64,000 nucleotides of DNA from Opisthocomus hoazin (Eukaryota > Chordata > Aves > Opisthocomiformes > Opisthocomidae). The notes beneath the pieces were generated by a model. It did not search any database, was not told where the DNA came from, and saw nothing but the letters and a program-made list of their open reading frames with translations. Shown piece by piece: positions 40,070-50,555 of this stretch. The DNA lies in contig NC_134441.1 in the NCBI RefSeq assembly GCF_030867145.1, positions 3,970,992-4,034,991 on the forward strand. The letters are read 5' to 3'. Within the stretch, counting starts at the first letter, position 1. Every line of letters starts with the position of its first letter. The position numbers and the translations under genes were made by a program.

Positions 40070-40245
40070 CACTTTACAGCATTGATTTATAAATCATTGA
40101 ACAAACAGTGGCATGTCCAATAAATACTTTATGAATGTTTGCCAACAATTTATCTTACATAATATGATCTAAATACATTGCACACGCTGCAAGGCTTGAG
40201 TACGCTGTTTATAAATTATAACCTGCGTACCATCAACTAGTTTAT
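40070..40245. other. Conserved-looking AT-rich intergenic block
   Basis: TTGATTTATAAATCATTGAA is a near-palindrome. It is followed by GTCCAATAAATACTTTATGA, and later GCTGTTTATAAATTATAACC repeats the TTTATAAAT core. No coding frame. A regulatory role is inference. Confidence 0.22.
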
Positions 40246-41814
40246 AGAAACCTTTGCTCCTTTGCCCCACACAAGGAATTTGGAAAAGAATCTGGCCCCC
40301 TGCTTGGGGTGCAGTAGTACAAAATACAAGCCTTGCCTCTGATTATTCACCAACACTAGTCTCTACTACACTTCTGTTCTTCTGCTCAGCCAAGGCGTTT
40401 GTTCTTCCTGCTGTGCCTTTCTTGCAGCTTTGGAGGAGACCCCCATAAACATGCACGATCTATAGGCTCCTCCACCTGAGTTCAAGGGGAAAAAAGTTCC
40501 CTGACATTGCTTAGAGTGCTTCAGGATTGGCACTGTTTTCTTTTTAATTAACCACTAACAACCAAACATTCCTACTTCCAACGCTTCTTACAGCCAATAA
40601 TCTGTCCATGTGCTCTTTTTTATGTCTGCATCCATCTGTTTTCCTTTCAATGATCCTCCGATAAAAAGTTCTCCAGGCAGAGATTACCTTTTTCCTACAT
40701 TCTTTACAGCAGCTACGGCCATGGATCCTGGACTGGGGTTATGTGCAGGGTAAACGTGAATACCAACTCACACAAGGTCCGATTCCTTTTCTTATTACAT
40801 CTCTTAAATGCTCAGTTCCAGCTTGTCCAGCGCCAGAGAATACACGAGAAATATGCCTAAGTCAGCCAAACTTTCTTCATGCCTGCCACAACCTCAGAAA
40901 CGTCCTATAGGTATACACATACCTAGAGGAAATCACAGATCCGGAGATCTTAAGATCAGAACATGCTGCTGTGCTCTGCCCTCCTGCACAGGGCAGGCCA
41001 GCAAAGCTCGCCCGGCCTCTGATGCTGCGCTCACCGAACCACGGGAATTTCTCACGCGAGGTGCCGGGCAGCCAGGACAGGCGGGCTGTGAGCAACCCGA
41101 CGTCACTGCGAAGTTAACTCTGTGTTCAGCAGGAGCCTGGTCCAGCTGACCTCCAGAGGACTTTTCCTACCCGCATTCTCCTCCTATTCTATGATTTAAT
41201 TTGGGCAGCCCTCTTGCTTTTCATGAAATGTCCAAATGCAGTTAAGTTCAACCTTTCCCTGAAAATCCAGCCTGAATAAACAAGAAAGTCATACGATGGC
41301 GACTTACATGTATTTGGCTCTAAATTGTTGGGAGACGCATTTTGTTTTTTTTCCCCCAGCAGAACACTAACATCACTGTGTATGCTACCAGGCTCTCTTT
41401 TCCAACTCCAAATCCCAGGAGGACTTTGGAGGAAAATGCTTTCTTTTTCCTTCTTCATCAGCCCATCAAGATCCCCTCGTTCCTGCTGTTCTGAGAACAC
41501 ACTTTTAGCAAATGAGAGTGCTTCAGATCACTGGGGAGTCCAAAGCACTGATTGAAAGTCACAAGCTACCATAGTTTGTGCATTATCAAATTCATTTTGC
41601 TTGCCTTTTTAATACACAAAATATCACTGGGGGGTGGCAGGGAAGGGGGAGGATACAGAGGGCTTTTCTGACTTTATTATTTATTTCTGTTTCGCTTGCG
41701 CCAACAGTTGTCACCGAGACCAAGGCCGCCAAGGAGCAAAATGCTCGGCATAAGATGCAGGCTCGGTCGTGAAACGTTCACAATTTAAACGAGACACACT
41801 AACAGCTAGGAGGG

Positions 41815-41960
41815 AAGAAAAAAAGGAAAGCGATATTCCCAAGGTCACACAGTAAAGCAGTAGCAGATTCAGAAACACCTGACTCCACCCAGCCAAGACA
41901 GCAGGTCCTCCTGGAGCTCCTGCGGTCGCTAACGCAATGAGCTAAAGGCTGCTGCTTCAC
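41815..41960 (-). mobile_element. Ancient MIR-like SINE with tRNA-like head, inverted
   Basis: The plus strand has CCCAAGGTCACACAGTAAAG, then CAGTAGCAGATTC and CACCTGACTCC, the reverse complement of the MIR core and 5' half. Further on, the minus strand reads TAGCTCATTGCGTTAG, which resembles the A box of the tRNA-derived Pol III promoter at the SINE head. This makes it the most complete 5' end of the ancient SINEs in the window. It is diverged and not expected to be transcribed. Confidence 0.6.
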
Positions 41961-44900
41961 CAATGACACGGCCCTTTCTCCACAGTGTCTACAGGAATGC
42001 AACAGGAATGAGATCTACTACCTGGCCAGGTGGCAGCCGGTCATCTGCACCTTGCCTCCATGAGAGGCAGGAACTCCTGAGTTACTAAAGGCTGCCTTGC
42101 AGATGCACACTGTTTCAGCTGCTACTGGGTTTGGAATGAATCTTTTCCTTTTCTGCCCAATTTTGGATACTTCCTAGGGGAAAAAAAAAAAATACAAAAA
42201 TTAGTAAAAGAGGCATGAACGCGTTTAGCAGCTTATTTGTAGCTATTTAGAAAACTTGTCTTATCTGTAGCTCAATCACAGAACAAAAATAAACAAGAAC
42301 TTCTACACATATATAGCTCGCTTGATTTTTAAAGTCACCTAAATAATTACCTAGGGTGATGTATCCTAAAGCCACTGCAGCTCATCACTTCTTCGAAGCC
42401 AGCAACTAATGCTCACATCCATCTCTGCAGTTCAGTGAAGGCCTCAGAAGTGCTGAGCTAGCACTGGAGGGCTGCTTGGCAGCCACTTTGTGCGAGAGAA
42501 CCCTGTGATCTGCCTGCCTCAAATCTAGTTTTATTTTTGCCGTACTAGAATATGTCTTAGCACAGTAATGACACAGGTGTAATGTATCCCTTGACTCCAG
42601 TAATGACTGATATAATTCTCTTCTGTGGACTAATTTACTTTAACCTGCCTACAGATTATTAAAATGGCAGCCACCAGGGCATCGAAGCAAATAATGGGCA
42701 CTAAGTACAGTGAAATAACTGCACGAGAAACAAACGGAGTATTTGGTACTGTTACTCCACTTAGGACCCAAAACTGCTGTGTTTTTGGGTTTCCTTATTC
42801 TGCATTTGACTTATCTACTTTAGTCTTTCTGTTTAACTCTTTCACCAGTATGGAGACAGGTTGGCTGGATTTGTAAGGAAAGGGCTGGTTATGGCATTAA
42901 TAATTACACTTGCTAAAATAACGATAACCAAATCTCATCTTTAAAGTGATGAGCAGGACTCTGTTGTGACGAGGAAGAAATTTTTTTGTCCTTGCAGAGC
43001 ACTGGGGAACGCATGTTGTGTGTCCCTGAAATCCATCTTTCCCCCTGTTCTCTGGGGAGCAAGGAGAGATTTTAATTCTTGCCCTCTAACAAGCTCAAAC
43101 TCAACAAAGTCTGTCGGACCCTTCTTTACTGCTCTTAATGTCATGTGGAAGGCATTCAATGCTTGTGCATGGGCAATGATACCAACCAGGTAGTTTCTTA
43201 ATTTAAGGCAAAGTTCCAGCTTGAGGGACTTACAGCCTGAACAACCCCCCTTTCCTTCACATAGGTTTAAGAAAGTGACTAGTGACATTTAAAGGAGCCC
43301 AATTGCGAGAAAAGCTAAAAATTAATAACCTTCACTATATAGTACATTAGTCCCTTAAATCTTCATGCAGCTTAAAAATACCTATAAAAGTACCAGATTT
43401 CCCACGTACAACGTGCCAAATTCCTTCAGGGACTTCTTCCAGTGTGGAGACAAGATTAAATTGTGTTTATCAATCTTCAGAGCACTTCCAATTCATTACG
43501 GAAAAGGGCAACTTATTCCAGAAGATTTCTAAATCTCAGAGCAAAATAGTGCCAGCCTTGGAAGTAATTCTGCGTGGCGGAGTGCTTTTACAGGCTCTTT
43601 TTCCTTGGTTGCAGATCCTACCCACAGCATTATCAAGCCAGTATCATTTCAGCGCCCTACTGACATTTGCGAGACAATCATTAGCTAGAGAGACAGGCAG
43701 CACTCAATTTTTCCCAAAGTCTTCCAGAACCTGTTATTTGGTCAGCTCTGTTGTTGTCTTTTGCACAGCACAAAGTTCAATAGCTTTGGTCTGAAGGTCA
43801 GCCTAATATTTTCCCTTGCTTGCCTGGATTCTGCACAACCGTGAGCTCTCGCAGCAAGACTGGGGAGCTCGGTGGCACTCAGCACTGCGCAATGACCATA
43901 AAGATGCCATCAGAAGCAAACACTCTGTAATGAGTTCTCTTTAGTAAGGCCCCATTTGCTGTTTGCTAGGAGAGGAATCATTAGGGACGCTGCAGAAAGT
44001 CTGTATTCCTTGGGTCTTACCTGGGCATCTGGCGAGTTGCTCCATCATCGCTTCCAGAGCAGGCGCTTCCCTCACAAGAGCTGTCTGAAGACGACTAGAA
44101 AGACTTCCCTAAGAAGAGTTCGGGCAGATTTTTAAGCTGAAGTTGTAATATAACCGCTTGATTCCAGGAACTGACACTTTAAAAACAAAAACCAAATATG
44201 AAACAACAAAAGACTGGACATGAAAGTATTACTGTTCTGTTTTTTTGCATTAGAGTTGAAGAGTAAGTTGTTTATCAAATTTCTTTCGCCCCAATTACAG
44301 CTATGGTAGTTCAAGCTTCAGTTTCTGTCACATCTCGAGTCCCAGACAGGCTTGTCTAGCGGTCTTTTTGTTTCGTCACCACAACCAACACCAGTTCCGG
44401 TAGCTCAGTACATGCTGCAATGACTTCTGCTCTGATCTAAAGCAATCCACGACATGAATATTTAGCTGTCCATGACCTTTAGCACTTAAGCAAGGTATAA
44501 CCCCCCACCTTCAAAACCGTCTTGGAACGTTACCTCTTTAATTGTGAAGAATACAGAGAAAAGTTACAGGGTTCTTGCACAAGCCGGCATCGATGTATAA
44601 CCAGCAGAAACGCAGCAACACTTCAGGCAGAAAAGCATTTCATCCAGGAGGCTGGGCACACAGTAGTGTATTTTGTTCTCCTCAGGCAGCACAATTCCCA
44701 ATAATTGCAAAGAAAATCTGTGATCTGACTGTAATGCCAGTTCCAAACATCCCCCAAACCACCGCTAAACTTCAGTTAGTTTGAAATCAGGAAATGAAAA
44801 AAGGGAGTTTGTTTAATTTTACCTTCCCTTTCAGTAGCTACAAAGTTGCTTTTCCCAAAGCGTGGGGGAAAGTTGCACTGATGAAGATTACAAATAGAAT

Positions 44901-46118
44901 TAAAAAATAAACAGCTCTTCTCCAATATTCACATGACCCCAGCAGCTGGAGCTTTAAGTAGAAAACATACAAAAAGACAGTAAGTATTCCCGCTTGACAT
45001 TTCCTTCTCTGGTTTTGTTAGTATCAGGTTGGCAGACACGTAACTGCCCTCTTAAAAACTGAACCAGAATCCTACAACTGTCTTTAATGAACCTTATAAT
45101 AAAAACATTACCATCCTCATCTTTTCGGCGCATGGGAATGCCATTACACTTTTGATGCTTATTGAAAAGCATCCTACTGCTGATCCAGAGCCCGCAGGAA
45201 TCAATGGGAGTTCTGCCATTTCCAGCTCCACAGGCTGTGGGTCAATGTTTTAAACTCCACTTGGAGGAAACCAGTGTTTCAGGCAGCCTTCTCCCTCTGC
45301 CTGCAGCAGCACTAAAGCTGACAGATCTCAAGATGTCTAACAGAGCTGGCTGTAAACTCATCACCTAGCCTTTCACCCCATTTTCTTTTCATTTCCTAAC
45401 ACTTAATTCTAAATACTTTACCTTTGGTGCATCAAGCTGACTCTGTACATCCGTGGTTCCCTGCAAGCTGCCTAGCACACAGAACGCGTACATCCGTACA
45501 TACTCCTTCCTTCCTTCCTTTCAGAGAACAACATGGGGGTTTTTCAGGTGAGAAACACAGAAGACAATATAATATTGTGTACGTGATACAAGACTGAGCA
45601 CTTACCGAAACGCATTAAGCCCTTACCTGGTGGCCAAATGTATTTCTCATAAAAACACGCAGTATAAATACTTGAAACAATCGCGAAATTCATTACCTCC
45701 TAAACCTCACTGTTGTGTTATTCACGCTCCAGTTAAAAACTTACACCTGATGGTCTAATCTGAATTGGTTCATCTTCAGCTCAGGGTTTGTATCTGAAAA
45801 GCCTGCCTTCAGACAGAAGAAACAAAAAAACCCTTTAGCAAAAAAAGCTTCTCCCTCCTCCCCTCCCCCAGGCCCATACAGGAGTTCCGATAAAAATCAC
45901 CTCTTAACCTTTCCCCAGACAAGCCAAATAAAGTGAGCTGCTTCAGACTCAGGTTTTTCAAATGTCAAAACAATTCCTCGAGCTCCTCCTCAGAGGCGAG
46001 CGCGAGGTGAAACAGGACAAAGCATTGCTCCCTTCGCCTACCGAGTCACCGTGTCACACGTCCAGAGAAAGCACCAAACAGGAGCTTGGCTGTGGTGTCC
46101 CAACCACAAAATAATATG
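41961..46118. other. Region just downstream of the minus-strand gene
   Basis: Unique sequence with a TTCC microsatellite at 45.5 kb. Some of it could be an extended 3' UTR if the two signals at 46.1 kb are skipped, but no evidence for that is visible. Confidence 0.5.
45503..45521. repeat. (TTCC)n microsatellite
   Basis: Four TTCC units. On the minus strand this is a GGAA repeat, the core of ETS-family binding sites; the array is short and probably just a microsatellite. Confidence 0.8.
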
Positions 46119-46155
46119 TTTATTTTTCCACCACTTTTTTTGTTGTAATTTTATT
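46119..46155 (-). promoter_or_regulatory. Two tandem AATAAA polyadenylation signals
   Basis: TTTATT occurs on the plus strand at 46150-46155 and 46119-46124, so AATAAA appears twice on the minus strand about 1.06 and 1.09 kb after the stop codon. I saw no AATAAA between the stop and these sites, so they are the likely main 3' ends. T-rich sequence that could serve as the downstream element was not clearly seen. Confidence 0.6.
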
Positions 46156-46627
46156 GATAAAAACTACACAAAAACTAACTGATCATAATAATTAATTAAA
46201 AAAACAAAAACCAGTGTTACACATTCTCCTGTGTTTTAGAAATTGTGTCAGCCAGTGAGTTGCACCAAATGCTCTTGCTTTAAAAGATTTTCCTTCTGAT
46301 CCATTTCAAGCACATTATTTCCATTTTGGTTCCCAAACGTCCATTAATTTTGCTTAACAAGCACCGCTGGACTGTAAATACGAGAGTCGTTACTCCGTTG
46401 CATGGTCTCCCCTTTTTTAGAGCCCCAAAAGTAATTATAGTGTCAACAATGAAGCACAATGAAGATAGTAAAAATCAAAAGCACCCTCCATAGTGTACAG
46501 CCTGTGTCTTAAATGTACATGCACCCCAGTTTCTTTGTTTCTGCTGCATCAATTGCCAATGTCCTTTTGGTTCAACATAAGCTTTAATGCCCATGTCTGA
46601 AGTTTGAAGTATTAGCGTTTGACCACC

Positions 46628-46675
46628 AAAAAAAAAAAAAAAAAAAAAAAGCCCAACCAAAAAAACAAACCCCCG
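46628..46675. repeat. A23 tract plus A/C-rich low-complexity tail
   Basis: Twenty-three A residues at 46628-46650 are followed by GCCCAACC, another A-run and CAAACCCCC. In the minus-strand transcript this is a U23 run inside the 3' UTR. Its length is likely variable between individuals and prone to assembly error. Confidence 0.9.
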
Positions 46676-46788
46676 AAAGAAAAAAGAAAATATATATATC
46701 TATCTTTTGTTGTTCTTTTTTTAAAAGAACAAAAATATTAAACCAATCTTTGAAGAGTAATAAACACTTAATAAGGAAACATGGCTGA

Positions 46789-46823
46789 CCCACCCCACCC
46801 AAGCCCTTGCCCTCCCCACCCCC
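46789..46823 (-). other. G-quadruplex motif in the 3' UTR
   Basis: The plus strand carries seven C-runs of 3, 4, 3, 3, 3, 4 and 5 bases separated by gaps of 1, 1, 3, 3, 1 and 1 base. In the mRNA sense this gives seven G-tracts of at least three, more than the four needed for an intramolecular quadruplex, with very short loops. RNA quadruplexes in 3' UTRs are known to affect polyadenylation, localisation and stability; any role here is inference. Confidence 0.75.
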
Positions 46824-47210
46824 TTTATGTTTTACCTGTGGTTCTCCTTCCCTGGAACCGTGCAATGTAGAAAAATCAAATATACAAACAAAACTCTTAA
46901 TCCATCCCTTTATGTAGCTAGAGTGAAATCTATTTTTTTTTTTATAAGAACTTGACAATCTCTCTTTAATATTTACATTGAGGAATTTGTTTGAAAGTTT
47001 AAAGCAAAGAAAATCCTGAAGTTCTCAGTGTGTACTGCCACACAGCATTTCCACAGTCTGCGGAGTTTGCTTCATCCCCTTCCCTTAGTCTGCGTTCGAA
47101 CATTTGTAACTGGAATGGTAGATATTAGTTTCTTGCCCTGGTCTCTTCCGAGATGAAAGGTCCCTCACAAGAGCTCCCCACTCCGCCCCCTGAAGAAGCC
47201 GTCTCCGCCG

Positions 47211-47463
<253 letters not shown>

Positions 47464-50054
47464 AACACGTAAATAATGTGCTCAGCCATGCATTTGTACA
47501 GCATCTATCGCAACCCAGCCTCCAACGCACTGGGCGCTCGGCACAGCCGCGCTCCTCGCGCAGTTCCTGCAGCGAGGCGAACCTTGGCGGCTTCCAGGCT
47601 GTGCGCAGCACCCGCAGACCCCCCCGGCACAGGGCTGTGCACACTCGGGTTCGTCCCCACTCGTGGGTGGACGTCACAGCTCCCGAAAGCCTGCGTAACC
47701 ACCGACTCGTCCCGGCCCTTTGCAGCGTGCCGAAGCCAGATGAGAGGGAGCTACCATCCATTTAGGCAACTGTGTCTGCGGACAGACTTTCAAAATGATC
47801 TCACGTGCTGAATTTTGACCTGCTTTGGACAATCCGGCTGTGAAGGGTAAACTGGAAGCTGCTGGTAACACAAACCTTTTAGCAACTGGCCCTTCTTCCA
47901 GTGCCTCGAAAGGGGCCCAGCATTTCTACAAAGCTCAGACCAGCCTGAGCGTGTCAAAGGATGGAAAAACCTGGCTGCCAGCACGCGTAGCTCTCCGCAC
48001 AGCTGGAATACGTGTTTATCTCTCCTATGACAAAGCTGCTTGCCCAAGGTCACGATTTCCTGGGTTCTTTATCTTACAACCTCACCAACAGAAACACTAT
48101 CAAAGAGGCTCAGCTGGAGCTGAGCAGACCCACACCTTGTAAAAACGGGCACGTGTTCGAAAAGCCTGCAAGATCTATCCCGAACCCCATCTCCTGTCTT
48201 TATGTAAATACTCGGAAACTGCCAGCCCCCCACCTCCTTTTTTTCCATAAATGTTCTATGCTTGCAAATGTTAATCCTACAACTAAATATGATTTATGGC
48301 ACAACATCAGTTACAGATCTTTGCAGATAATTTTATCATCTGCAAGAGATGAGCTGATCAAGTAGAAAGAAATGTGCTCTTAGGGAAAAAACCACACACT
48401 GCAGGAGACAGGCAAGAGTTTATTCTAATACTGCCAGAAAACCTGAGCTCATTACAAGCTGGAGATACCCTACACATAATTCAATCTGGTAACAAATGCC
48501 TTTTTATTTTCCATGCTGAACTTCAAGTGAAGCCTACAGAGCTAATTTATCGCAGATTTCCATTGCATAGCACATTTCATTCAAAAAGGTACGAAAAAAG
48601 CAAAGGCATTAAGACCAATTATAAGTTTTGCAGGGTTCGAGTTCCTCCTGCATTTCGATCACCTCAGCAGTTAGATTCCTCCCCCTGCTCACTGCAGAAT
48701 GCTGGAGAGGTTCCAACACTCTTCCACTAGCTGGAATTCAGCTGAAAACATCATTTTATGTGACAGTTGAATGGCAGGAATGCCAAAGACAAGCTGCTCG
48801 GTAGAATTTGATGGGACAACTGTGTTCACTTGTGGATCAAATTCAGCCACAGTGCAAGCAACTATAACTCCCTTTGGATACAGTAATATCTGTGCCAATT
48901 CGTATCAGGGCTTGAATGTCCTCAGCCTTTAAGGCAGCTCTTTACGATTCCATAAAAACCAAGGACTGTTTGTGTTCTGGAGAGCTGAGAGATTGAGGTC
49001 CCGGCTTTACAGCTATAACACACAGTTCATTAACCACCCGAGTCCTGCGCACTGCACTCTTTGCTTGTTTTCTCCCCTTCTCCAAACGAGAGTCAAAAGG
49101 ATCAGGATCTCAACAACAGCCCTAAACGGTGGATAAACACCCTTCCTCTTCAACTATTCCTCAGTAGTTTTATGGGACCTCTTGCTTGTTTTTTCACTTA
49201 AGAGTCAGGTTTGTGTGTGTCTGAAATGACATTAATCAGGGTCGCTGTGCCGTGTGTGTGGAGGGTAGGAGGATATTCTTTGTCAGTGTAGAAAAGAAGA
49301 TCAAATAGGTGTATCAGGGAACCCATGAGATTAAGGAGTTGCAAGTTAATTTGTAGAAAGCATTTCTAGGATAATAAAGCCCAGCAATGGATTTGCACCT
49401 CCCTGTTCTCCCTCTTCCTCTCCCTCTTTTGGGTGCCAGATCCCATTAAGGGAATTTTAAAAAATCAGCATGTCAAATGACTGTAAGAAGCATTACACTT
49501 GAGGTACCTCCAGTCAAGACTGAAAGAAGAAATACCAACAGTCCATCACCTCTGACCAAGTTAGTTCTTGTGATGCCTATGGAATCAAGGTAACACTTGC
49601 ACGAACAACCCAAAAAAGAACCTTCCTGCTCAAAATGAAAGCCTCCAGAGGAACAGCCCCACAAAAGGGGGTTGTCCTCTCCTCCCTGAAACGATTTCTC
49701 TGTAACATAATGTTGCATTTTCAGAAAGACTTGAGGGCTCAGTTTTCATTTACAGTGAAATGACCGTACATGAAACCTGAGCCCACAAAAGCTGCTTCAG
49801 GACACAGCCTTGACTGCAGAAACTATTGCAAATGTGGGCACAACTGTACCACCGTTCGGTGGAGAACAGTGATGACATTGTGCACTCTAAACCAAGATGA
49901 TACTATTACATTTTTTCTGATTCAGAGATCAATAAAACAAATTTAAGAAAATCTAAGCTGTTGAAAATTAATTTTATAAGTATTTTTGCTTCAAGTTCTG
50001 AAGTAACTTCTTTTTTGTTTCATTATTGCTATGGATCTAATGTCTGAGATACTG
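47464..50054 (-). other. Intron of the minus-strand gene, 3' part
   Basis: The acceptor at 47433 shows that this DNA is intronic. The stretch at 47.5-47.75 kb is CpG-richer and gives open frames in several phases on both strands; none has splice support. A TGCTTGCCCAAGGTCAC at about 48035 is a faint MIR-like core. Confidence 0.6.
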
Positions 50055-50215
50055 AGAGATGTGACCTTGGACAAGTCATTTTATGAGCTGGAAAATGAGA
50101 AGATTATGTCCTGCCCCTGCTTGCCCTTGGAGAGTAAAGCTCTTTGAGGCAAGGGCTGTTTCAGCAGAGACTAAATAAAACACAGCTCTAACCTAAGCTG
50201 GGGCCTTGCAGATGC
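50055..50215 (+). mobile_element. Ancient MIR/amniote CORE-SINE, core plus tail
   Basis: GTGACCTTGGACAAGTCATT and CTGGAAAATGAGAAGATTA match the MIR core. GTAAAGCTCTTTGAGGCAAG, GGGCTGTTTCAGCAG and CTGGGGCCTTGCAGATGCTA match the amniote tail. Core and tail are in the expected order and spacing, so this is the best-preserved ancient SINE here. It lies in the presumed intron, antisense to the gene. Confidence 0.68.
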
Positions 50216-50394
50216 TATGGCCTCCGAGAGACAAAAAAGCAGATGACTAGAGCGAAAAAAATCCAAAGAGGTCACTGAATACCTCAGCAAATCAATACAG
50301 GCTCTAGGATTCTGTCATCTCTATCTCTAGGCTTTTTCCACGGAAGACACATTTTTTCACTGGCTAGAACGTGGGAGCAAGGCTGAGAATTTAC

Positions 50395-50555
50395 CTTCCA
50401 GCACATCAAAGGTAGAGCCAAGAAAAGAAGCGGGATCCTCTAGCACAGTGTCCTTCGCTGCCTCGCCCATGCCACTCACCGCAGCCATTCGTGCTACGGA
50501 ATTCCTTACACTGCGCTCTGGAGGAAGTTCAGTTGTAAATGAAGATGAAGAGTTG
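50395..50555 (-). other. Weak exon candidate
   Basis: The minus strand has a possible acceptor (TGTTGTGTTTCCGTGCGAG) at about 50556 and a good donor, GGAAG then GTAAAT, at 50394-50395. Between them lie 161 bases open in one frame, encoding a Ser/Ala/Glu-rich peptide (for example RNSVARMAAVSGMGEAAKD). The frame leaves phase 1, whereas the last exon at 47432 enters in phase 0, so the two cannot join directly. A further exon between them, or chance, would be needed. Confidence 0.15.

Larger units (their letters stand above)
36791..41814. other. Non-coding intergenic DNA
   Basis: Contains the coding-like frame at 38661-38831 and the AT-rich block at 40.1 kb. Nothing else is recognised. Confidence 0.55.
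46119..47210 (-). other. 3' untranslated region of the minus-strand gene
   Basis: This runs from the TAG at 47211 to the nearest AATAAA signals on the minus strand. The first few hundred bases after the stop have moderate GC; the rest is AT-rich and ends in two polyadenylation signals. Within it lie a run of 23 U in the transcript (46628-46650) and a seven-tract G-rich element (46789-46823). The exact cleavage site cannot be read from sequence alone, and earlier or later sites are possible. Confidence 0.7.

Noticed and set aside
48030..48060. MIR-like TGCTTGCCCAAGGTCAC
   Set aside because: Only about 17 bases match and the flanks do not continue the SINE, so it was not listed as an element.
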